Program-made: the position numbers and the translations under genes
Notes under the pieces: model-generated
The model's database searches: none
The model's input: the letters and a program-made list of their open reading frames with translations, nothing else
What the model was told of the DNA's origin: nothing
Shown: piece after piece, positions 1 to 4,840 of the stretch
Position numbering within the stretch: position 1 is the stretch's first letter
How the letters are laid out: each line of letters starts with the position of its first letter
Assembly: GCA_005881085.1 (NCBI GenBank)
Contig: VBGU01000041.1
Span: 1-6,740 of the forward strand
Reading direction: 5' to 3'
DNA: 6,740 nucleotides
From: Chloroflexota bacterium
Lineage (GTDB): Bacteria > Chloroflexota > Limnocylindria > P2-11E

Positions 1-585
1 GTAGGTGCGGTTGGTGGTGCCGACCTCGACGAGCTTCGCGCCCGAGCGCCGCAACACGTCGGGGATGCGGAAGCCGCCGCCGATCTCGACCAGCTCGCCG
101 CGCGCGACGATGACCTCCTTGCGCGACGCGAGGGCCGCGAGAGCGAGCAGGACGGCAGCGGCGTTGTTGTTCACCACGACCGCATCCTCGGCGGACGCGA
201 GGTCGGCAAGAAGGCGCGCGGCGTGCCCGTGCCGTTCCCCGCGCTTTCCGGCGACGAGGTCGTATTCGACGCTCACCGCACCCGCCGCGGCCGCGATGGC
301 GGCGAGCGCGCGCGGCGAGAGCGGAGCGCGGCCGAGATTGGTCTGCAGGACGACGCCGGTCGCGTTGATGACGCTGCGAAGGGTGAGACGCTCGCGCTCC
401 GCGAGCGCCGCGCGTGTCTCCGCCGCGAAGGTCGCGGCATCGCCTGACGCGTGCGCGGAGCGCGCTCGTGCCAGGACCTCCCGCGCGATGCGTGTGAAAC
501 GCTCGCGTTCGACGTCGTTGGGGCGCCCGGCACGCAGGACCGCGTCCACGGACGGCAACGCGCGTCGCGGGTCGGCGCGCTTCAC
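1..585 (-). CDS. selA: L-seryl-tRNA(Sec) selenium transferase SelA (N-terminal 195 residues, cut by the left edge)
   Basis: SelA is the PLP enzyme that converts Ser-tRNA(Sec) to Sec-tRNA(Sec) with selenophosphate, in the cytoplasm. Translating the minus strand from GTG at 585 gives an unbroken frame to the edge. Visible family signatures are LPSVD near the N terminus (residues 10-14), INATGVVLQTNLGRAPL (73-89), VVNNNAAAVLL (137-147), RGELVEIGGGFRIPD (162-176) and VEVGTTNRT (186-194). The N-terminal tRNA-binding region and the start of the PLP fold are present. The PLP lysine and the C-terminal half lie outside the window; full-length SelA is about 450 residues. The start is well supported: GGAGGTG at 594-600 lies 8 nt upstream, and GTG overlaps the TGA of the lipid kinase (GTGA). 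Residue 81 is Gln where I recall His as usual in this motif. It is the last visible gene of the DUF4446-kinase-selA operon. Confidence 0.95.
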   Translation of the reverse strand, partial: MKRADPRRALPSVDAVLRAGRPNDVERERFTRIAREVLARARSAHASGDAATFAAETRAALAERERLTLRSVINATGVVLQTNLGRAPLSPRALAAIAAAAGAVSVEYDLVAGKRGERHGHAARLLADLASAEDAVVVNNNAAAVLLALAALASRKEVIVARGELVEIGGGFRIPDVLRRSGAKLVEVGTTNRTY

Positions 586-1481
586 TTCGTGAGCACCTCC
601 AGCGCCCCAGGGCGGATCCGTATGGAGAAGCGTTGTGAGGTCGTCGTCTCACCGTCGAGCTGCGCCCGCAACGGTCGCTCGAGCTCGATCTCGACTACAC
701 GCGCACGCTTCATCACGATTTTCTTGCCGTCGACGTGCGTGCCGCGATAGAGCTTGGCGAGCGCGACGACCGAGGACCATCGCGAGAGGTCGCCCGCAAG
801 AAGGACGTCGAGGTGCCCATCGTCGAGCGAAGCATCCGGGGCAACGTGCATACCCGATCCGAAGTGCGTCCCATTCGCGGCGACGACGGTGAGGAATCTG
901 CCGCTGTGCAGCTCGCCGTCGACGAGCACGCGCATCGGCTGCGGCCGATACGTCGCGATCCCGACAAGGGACCCTGCGAGATAACCAAATGTTTTGCCGA
1001 CGACGCGCGAGGTCGCCGCGATGCGCTGCGCGACGTGGCCGTCGATGCCGACGCCCGCCGAGTTCACGAAGACGCGGCCGTTGACCTCGCCGACATCGAT
1101 GGTCCGGCGGCGCGCGTCGCGGACGAAGCGCGGCACGTCCCGCCGGCGGCGCGGGTACCCGAGCGCGCGCGCGAAGTCGTTTCCCGATCCGATCGGGTAG
1201 AGGGCGAGCGCGGCGCCGCTGCCGGCGATCCCGTTCGCGATCTCGTTCGCGGTCCCGTCACCGCCGGCGGCGATGATGACGCGATACCCGTCAGCGGCCC
1301 CTTCACGTGCTAGTCGCGCCGCCTCGTCGGGCGCCGGGGTCTGAATGACGTCGACGCGCATGCCCTGATCGCGAAACTCAGCCGCGATCCGCGACGCGAT
1401 CCGCTCGCCCGCACCGTTCCCAGCGACCGGGTTCACGATGGCGAGAGCGCGCTCGTCCGCCTGCCTCGGCGCGCCGGTCAC
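582..1481 (-). CDS. YegS/DgkB-type diacylglycerol (lipid) kinase
   Basis: Predicted soluble or membrane-associated ATP-dependent lipid kinase of the diacylglycerol/sphingosine kinase superfamily, 299 residues, the usual length for bacterial YegS/DgkB proteins. Motifs in order: IVNPVAGNG (15-23), the nucleotide-binding AAGGDGTANE (71-80), YPIGSGNDFAR (95-105), NSAGVGIDG (140-148) and PDASLDDGHLDV (215-226). The likely substrate is diacylglycerol, giving phosphatidate for phospholipid recycling, but specificity cannot be read from the sequence. The frame stays open far upstream on the minus strand, but that extension is antisense to the neighbouring plus-strand genes and overlaps DUF4446. I chose GTG at 1481 because it forms a GTGA overlap with the DUF4446 stop, gives normal length, and begins 14 residues before the first conserved motif. 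The ribosome site is weak (AGG close to the GTG), so translation is probably coupled to DUF4446. selA follows with the same kind of overlap. Confidence 0.93.
   Translation of the reverse strand: MTGAPRQADERALAIVNPVAGNGAGERIASRIAAEFRDQGMRVDVIQTPAPDEAARLAREGAADGYRVIIAAGGDGTANEIANGIAGSGAALALYPIGSGNDFARALGYPRRRRDVPRFVRDARRRTIDVGEVNGRVFVNSAGVGIDGHVAQRIAATSRVVGKTFGYLAGSLVGIATYRPQPMRVLVDGELHSGRFLTVVAANGTHFGSGMHVAPDASLDDGHLDVLLAGDLSRWSSVVALAKLYRGTHVDGKKIVMKRARVVEIELERPLRAQLDGETTTSQRFSIRIRPGALEVLTK
594..600 (-). promoter_or_regulatory. Shine-Dalgarno site of selA
   Basis: GGAGGTG on the minus strand, 8 nt before the GTG start at 585. It lies inside the last codons of the lipid kinase gene. It is the only strong Shine-Dalgarno match I see before a start in this window, and it fixes the selA start. 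Confidence 0.75.
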
Positions 1482-1972
1482 GCGCCTGCCGGCGAAAGCG
1501 CCTTGCGGATCGCGTCCTGCTCCTCGTCGGACAGCGCGTGCTTCGATCGTCCACCCTGCACCGGCTTGGCGAAAATGCGCGTGTCGGCGCGGCCGTGGAG
1601 GCTCGAGAGGACCACGCCGTTGCCGTCGGCGTCCAGGAGCGCGACGGCGAAGGACTGGTCGCCGCCGGTGTCGGCGAACGGGTTGAACCGGATGACGCCG
1701 ACCTTCTGAATGCTCTGCTGGGAGAGCGCCTCGAGCTCGTGGTGCAGCCGGTTCAGGGCCTCCACCCGCTCGGCGACGGTATCGAGACGCCGGAATTGGC
1801 GGTCGAGGAGCTCGTCGAGCCCGACGCCTTCGCCCTCGCCGAACAGTCGGCGAAGCCTCCGGCGCAGCAGGGCGTCCGACCGTTGCAGCCAGGCGACCCA
1901 GATGGCAAGCACGACGACAGCGACCACGAGCACGAGTACGACCGTGGAAAGCGCCTGCGGATCGAGGGGCAT
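1478..1972 (-). CDS. DUF4446 family membrane-anchored protein
   Basis: 164-residue protein of unknown function. An N-terminal hydrophobic segment (residues 10-29) is followed by an arginine-rich stretch (31-42). This looks like one membrane anchor with the rest in the cytoplasm. Residues 53-90 are charged, helical and probably coiled coil. The family signature follows: VGVIRFNPF (91-99), GGDQSFAVALLD (103-114), VVLSSLHGR (120-128), then an AKPV segment (135-138) and a C-terminal acidic LSDEEQDAI (147-155). The length and order match DUF4446 proteins as I know them; no biochemical role is established to my knowledge. The ATG at 1972 has no Shine-Dalgarno site, but a -10-like TATGCT ends 9 nt upstream, which would suit a leaderless or very short leader mRNA. 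It is the first gene of the operon with the lipid kinase and selA, and is divergent from the gene at 2013. Confidence 0.9.
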   Translation of the reverse strand: MPLDPQALSTVVLVLVVAVVVLAIWVAWLQRSDALLRRRLRRLFGEGEGVGLDELLDRQFRRLDTVAERVEALNRLHHELEALSQQSIQKVGVIRFNPFADTGGDQSFAVALLDADGNGVVLSSLHGRADTRIFAKPVQGGRSKHALSDEEQDAIRKALSPAGA

Positions 1973-1981
1973 TCGCGGCGG

Positions 1982-1987
1982 AGCATA
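1982..1987 (-). promoter_or_regulatory. Candidate -10 element for the DUF4446-kinase-selA operon
   Basis: TATGCT on the minus strand (four of six matches to TATAAT), 9 nt before the ATG at 1972. Transcription would start at or within a few bases of the start codon. No convincing -35 is present at 17 nt spacing, so this is tentative. Confidence 0.35.
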
Positions 1988-1997
1988 CGGGGTCGGG

Positions 1998-2003
1998 TAT
2001 CCT
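1998..2003 (+). promoter_or_regulatory. Candidate -10 element for the plus-strand pair at 2013-2784
   Basis: TATCCT, preceded by GG, 9 nt before the GTG at 2013. It is back to back with the divergent TATGCT 10 bp away. The same GGTATCCT octamer stands before tRNA-Val. No recognisable -35 is seen. The spacing implies a leaderless or near-leaderless transcript. Confidence 0.35.
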
Positions 2004-2012
2004 CGTCCTCCC

Positions 2013-2330
2013 GTGGCAAAGAAGCACCGCGTACGCGCGCGCTCCCGCCGTGCGGTTGAGGCTTCCCGCCGGGCATCGGCGCCACGCCCGGCGGCACCCG
2101 AGCGCGAGCAGCCATCGCGTCCGGCCGCACCCGCGCGGACGACACGGTACGGATCGCGCAGCGGGACCTCGCGCGCCGTCGGCGCGCCGTCGGCGAGCCT
2201 CGAGCGCGCGGCGGCGTGGGAACGCGGCTACGTGACGAAGGATTTCCGCCGCATGGCCATCGTCGTCGTGATCGCGCTCGCCCTTCTCATCGCGGCGGGC
2301 CTCTTGCTCAACGCCTTCGAACGGGTCTGA
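2013..2330 (+). CDS. Small basic protein with a C-terminal transmembrane helix, function unknown
   Basis: 105-residue hypothetical protein. Residues 1-80 are low-complexity and rich in Arg, Ala, Pro and Ser, probably disordered and basic. Residues 81-99 (MAIVVVIALALLIAAGLLL) form one clear membrane helix, followed by a six-residue tail. The segment just before the helix, YVTKDFRRMAI (73-83), is the part most likely to be conserved; short proteins with a similar ending occur in Chloroflexota-type genomes as far as I recall. The basic N side suggests N-in topology with a short outside tail. The GTG at 2013 was chosen because it follows the -10-like TATCCT and starts AKKHRVR. The frame is open upstream, but that part is antisense to DUF4446. 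An in-frame ATG at residue 81 would leave only the helix. The DUF3465 gene follows after 28 nt, so the two are probably one transcript. I cannot assign a function. Confidence 0.6.
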   Translation: MAKKHRVRARSRRAVEASRRASAPRPAAPEREQPSRPAAPARTTRYGSRSGTSRAVGAPSASLERAAAWERGYVTKDFRRMAIVVVIALALLIAAGLLLNAFERV

Positions 2331-2358
2331 GCTGGCGCGACCTCCGCGCCGCGACGGC

Positions 2359-2784
2359 GTGCTCGCAGTCATCCGCGCGATCGCCTTCTTCGCCTTCGTC
2401 GCGCAGAGCTGCGGCGCGGTCGTCACGGGGAACGCCGCGGTCGAGCGCGCGTTCGCGGATCATCGCTCGGGTATCGAGGTCACCGCGGACGGAACCGTCA
2501 CGCGGCTACTCGCTGACGACCCGGGCCCATCCGGGACGCATCAGCGCTTCATCGTTCAGTTGAAGGGATCGGCGCAGACCCTGCTCATCGACAACAACGT
2601 CGACATCGGCAAGCGCGTCCCGCTCGCGACTGGCGACGACGTCGTCGTGCACGGCGAGTACGTGTGGAACGACCAGGGAGGGCTCATCCACTTCACGCAT
2701 CACGATCCCGCGCACACCCACGAGGACGGGTGGATCGAGCTTCGAGGCCTGCGGTACGCGACGATCCTGTGGCGGAGTACGTAG
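2359..2784 (+). CDS. DUF3465 family secreted protein
   Basis: 141-residue protein of unknown function, recognised by the DUF3465 pattern: GTVTRLLADD (45-54), HQRFIV (61-66), LLIDNNVDIGKRVPL (75-89), HGEYVWND (98-105), IHFTHHDP (110-117) and HEDGWIELRG (121-130). Residues 1-20 are hydrophobic (a run from AVIRAIAFFAFVAQ) and look like a signal peptide, so export is likely. The cysteine at 18 does not sit in a proper lipobox. Many histidines (61, 98, 111, 114, 115, 119, 121) are notable; metal or ligand binding is possible but unproven. The GTG at 2359 lacks a Shine-Dalgarno site but gives a complete signal peptide. It lies 28 nt after the small membrane protein and is probably co-transcribed with it. 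Confidence 0.85.
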   Translation: MLAVIRAIAFFAFVAQSCGAVVTGNAAVERAFADHRSGIEVTADGTVTRLLADDPGPSGTHQRFIVQLKGSAQTLLIDNNVDIGKRVPLATGDDVVVHGEYVWNDQGGLIHFTHHDPAHTHEDGWIELRGLRYATILWRST

Positions 2785-2914
2785 CTACCTCGCGACGGGG
2801 TACCTCCAAGATCGCGCGGAGTCGTTCTTCAAGTGGAGTGAGGGCGACCCCGAACGTGCGCGCGGTCTCGTCCATGTCGATCACGGAGTCATACGTCTCC
2901 ATCGCCGAGAACAT
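2693..2914 (-). CDS. Doubtful short ORF, possible small gene or gene remnant
   Basis: A 73-codon minus-strand frame starting ATG at 2914, downstream of tRNA-Val. The first half (MFSAMETYDSVIDMDETA, then RTFGVALTPLEERLRAIL) reads like a natural protein, and about 23 of its first 24 codons end in G or C, as real genes here do. The second half loses that bias, turns low-complexity, and runs antisense through the last 92 bases of the DUF3465 gene. There is no Shine-Dalgarno site. I recognise no family. It could be a short real gene, a decayed gene end, or chance in high-GC DNA. Confidence 0.25.
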   Translation of the reverse strand: MFSAMETYDSVIDMDETARTFGVALTPLEERLRAILEVPRREVATYSATGSSRTAGLEARSTRPRGCARDRDA

Positions 2915-2979
2915 GCCCGCCGCGCCAGACCGCGGACCTTCAAGCGCACGTTGTGGGATCGGCGACGCGGAGTCCTCGG

Positions 2980-3053
2980 TGGGCTGTGCTGGATTCGAAC
3001 CAGCGACCTCTGCGATGTGAACGCAGCGCTCTAACCGGCTGAGCCAACAGCCC
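2980..3053 (-). tRNA. tRNA-Val (anticodon CAC)
   Basis: Full cloverleaf on the minus strand: acceptor GGGCTGT (3047-3053) pairs with ACAGCCC (2981-2987), discriminator A at 2980. D arm is GCTC/GAGC, anticodon stem CTGCG/CGCAG with loop TTCACAT (anticodon CAC, reading GUG), and T arm GCTGG/CCAGC with loop TTCGAAT. 74 nt without an encoded CCA (ACCG follows), so CCA must be added by nucleotidyltransferase. No intron. Confidence 0.97.
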
Positions 3054-3066
3054 GCGGGTACTCAAC

Positions 3067-3072
3067 AGGATA
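3067..3072 (-). promoter_or_regulatory. Candidate -10 element for tRNA-Val
   Basis: TATCCT on the minus strand, 13 nt upstream of the mature 5' end of tRNA-Val, within GGTATCCT, the same octamer found before the gene at 2013. It lies downstream of the hairpin at 3081-3099, so the tRNA could be transcribed independently of the DUF2207 operon. No clear -35. Confidence 0.4.
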
Positions 3073-3080
3073 CCGGGGTC

Positions 3081-3099
3081 TGAGGGGCGAAGCCCCTCA
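3081..3099 (-). terminator. Hairpin after the DUF2207 gene, likely transcription terminator
   Basis: Perfect inverted repeat TGAGGGGC-TTC-GCCCCTCA on the minus strand, an 8-bp GC-rich stem with a very tight loop. It begins 5 nt after the TGA of the DUF2207 gene and lies before tRNA-Val. There is no downstream T run, so it may be a U-less terminator or a 3'-end stabiliser. Confidence 0.55.
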
Positions 3100-3104
3100 A
3101 TCGC

Positions 3105-4838
3105 TCACCAGCTGCCCCCGCCGCCTCCACCACCACCGCCGCCTGCCCCGCCGCCACCCGAAAATCCGCTTCCACCGCTCGAGCCCGGCGTCGACGAGAT
3201 CGCCGAGCCGAGGTTAGACGAGAACCCCTGAAGCGACGACGACAGAATGCCCGCATTGAAGGGCCCGCCGCCGACGTACCACGACGAGGTCTGGGCCGAC
3301 ATCTCGATGTCCTTGAAGGCGCGAGCCCACTTCTCGACGCAGCCGAACACGATCGCGTACGGCAGGTACTCGGAAAAAATGTTCTCGCGTTCGGCGAAAC
3401 GCTGGCGCTCCTTCTCGGCGACTTCCATGTACTGGCGAAAGCCCAGCGATCGGCGGAGGAGCTCCGCACCCGCGGCGGTCTTCGCGGGCATGACCCGAGC
3501 GACAGCCAGCGCGACCAGGCCGACGACGATGACGGCGACTCCGACCAGTCCGGCGCCGAGGGTTCGGCCAAGGAGCCACGCGATTCCGACGCCCGCGATG
3601 ATCACGAGCACGCTTACTCCCGCGTATCCCTGCCGAACGCGATCGGGTCGTGTCGCGAACCATTTGCGATCCGCAGAGTCCCGATAGAGCTCGCCTTCCG
3701 CGCTCCGCAGCGAGGTGATGAAATGCGTCCGCAGCTCCGAGAGCTTCACATCGGCGCCGTCCTTGAAGAGGCCCGTGTAGACGATCCGCTCGTATGGAAG
3801 GAGCGTTCCCGTGTCCTTGCCGGTGGCGTGCAACGTCCAATCCTTCTTCGCGAAGATCCATGGCTGCGGCTCCTCGGTGATCGTCAGGTATCCGCGAACC
3901 GCAAGATCGACGATCGTCGCCGTGACGTCTTTGGTGTCCGCGCTCTCGTCGAGGATGACGCCAAGCTGCGCGGGACGGACCTTGTCGGGCGGCTCGTACT
4001 CGGGAACGATCGTCTCGCGCTCACGGGCGTCGCGCCCGACCGTGTACCAGCGCCAGTAGAGGAACGCGAGTCCGGCAGCGAACGCGAGCGCGGCGAGTGC
4101 GAGCCAGAGCGGCTGCGGCTCGAAATACCCGAGGAGGTTGTCGCCGTCGCGGGCGATGATCGGCTTGGGCTCGGCGACAACGCCCTTCGCGAGTGCAGCG
4201 ACGATCGTCAGCTGGCCGCGCGGAGCCAACGGCCGCGTGGCGGCGAAGTCCGCGCCGGACGAGGTGATCGTGAAGCGGCAGGCCTCGTCGGAGCCGGCGG
4301 CGCCCTGGTAGCACGTCGCCTGCCGCGGCGCGGCGGGCGCGTGGACCGTAGCGGTCACAGCTTGCGCGCGAACATCCCAGAGGCCGCCGTTCACGTTCCA
4401 GAAGAGCTCGTCGTGGTCCGGAAAAGCGTTCATCGCGCCGGAGATGTCGTACGTGATGCGGTATGTCTGCCGCCCGCTCACCGTCCGGTTTGGATCCCCG
4501 ATCTTGATCACCTTGAAGGCGCCCTGGTCGCTCGTCTCGTACCGGACGCCCTTCTCGCTCCCGTCGGTCACCGAGCGCACCTGGAGCTGGTAGACGCGGA
4601 GGTGTGTGTCGTCCCACTGGTACCGCACGGGGATCGTGCGGAAGATCCCGTGCTTCTGAAGACCGCCGAAGTTCGCATCGATCGCCTCGACGATGTGAAG
4701 GGACCCGTCCTTGTCGATCGTGATGTCGGCCGCGAAGCGCTCGATCACCCAGCCCTCGTCGGCCAGCGCAGGCGTCGCGAAAGCGATCGCCAGAAGAGCG
4801 GCGACGGCGGCGACGGCGAGGACGCGCGGCGTCGTGAT
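3105..4838 (-). CDS. DUF2207 family membrane protein with signal peptide and poly-glycine tail; start uncertain
   Basis: About 577 residues, function unknown. If started at ATC 4838, residues 1-26 form a textbook signal peptide: TTPR, a hydrophobic Ala/Val/Leu core, then ATPALA and a cleavage point before DEGW. The DUF2207 extracytoplasmic domain follows (about 28-235), with IDANFGG, HGIFRTIPVRYQW and DELFWNVNG, and two cysteines (176, 187) that could form a disulfide. Then come a membrane helix (about 244-261), a cytoplasmic segment with RGYLTI, two more helices (about 407-424 and 430-448), the conserved LLRRSLGFRQYMEVAEKER and NIFSEYLPYAIVFGCVEKW regions, and a Gly-rich tail ending in SW, typical of the family. 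The first ordinary start is GTG at 4748, but it removes the whole signal peptide and begins inside the domain. ATC at 4838, 2 nt after the mgtE stop, is the best position; ATT at 4850 is an alternative. The frame is probably coupled to mgtE. The family assignment is firm and the start is not. Confidence 0.9.
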   Translation of the reverse strand: MTTPRVLAVAAVAALLAIAFATPALADEGWVIERFAADITIDKDGSLHIVEAIDANFGGLQKHGIFRTIPVRYQWDDTHLRVYQLQVRSVTDGSEKGVRYETSDQGAFKVIKIGDPNRTVSGRQTYRITYDISGAMNAFPDHDELFWNVNGGLWDVRAQAVTATVHAPAAPRQATCYQGAAGSDEACRFTITSSGADFAATRPLAPRGQLTIVAALAKGVVAEPKPIIARDGDNLLGYFEPQPLWLALAALAFAAGLAFLYWRWYTVGRDARERETIVPEYEPPDKVRPAQLGVILDESADTKDVTATIVDLAVRGYLTITEEPQPWIFAKKDWTLHATGKDTGTLLPYERIVYTGLFKDGADVKLSELRTHFITSLRSAEGELYRDSADRKWFATRPDRVRQGYAGVSVLVIIAGVGIAWLLGRTLGAGLVGVAVIVVGLVALAVARVMPAKTAAGAELLRRSLGFRQYMEVAEKERQRFAERENIFSEYLPYAIVFGCVEKWARAFKDIEMSAQTSSWYVGGGPFNAGILSSSLQGFSSNLGSAISSTPGSSGGSGFSGGGGAGGGGGGGGGGSW

Positions 4839-4840
4839 GG

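Noticed and set aside
2359..2421. Possible lipobox at the Cys of AQSCG in the DUF3465 protein
   Set aside because: The -3 and -2 residues (Ala, Gln) do not fit the lipobox, so an ordinary signal peptide is more likely.
1482..2426. Long N-terminal extension of the lipid kinase frame on the minus strand (total 614 residues)
   Set aside because: It overlaps DUF4446 in another frame and is antisense to two plus-strand genes; the extension is Arg/Pro/Ala-rich with no family motif. The kinase has normal length from GTG 1481.
2664..3020. Plus-strand open frame of 118 codons ending in GCAGFEPATSAM
   Set aside because: The ending is the antisense translation of the tRNA-Val T arm, a well-known artefact peptide, and the beginning overlaps DUF3465 in another frame.
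3109..3170. Short CCG/CCACC-like repeats that could suggest a tandem repeat locus
   Set aside because: They are the glycine codons of the DUF2207 C-terminal tail, a normal family feature.
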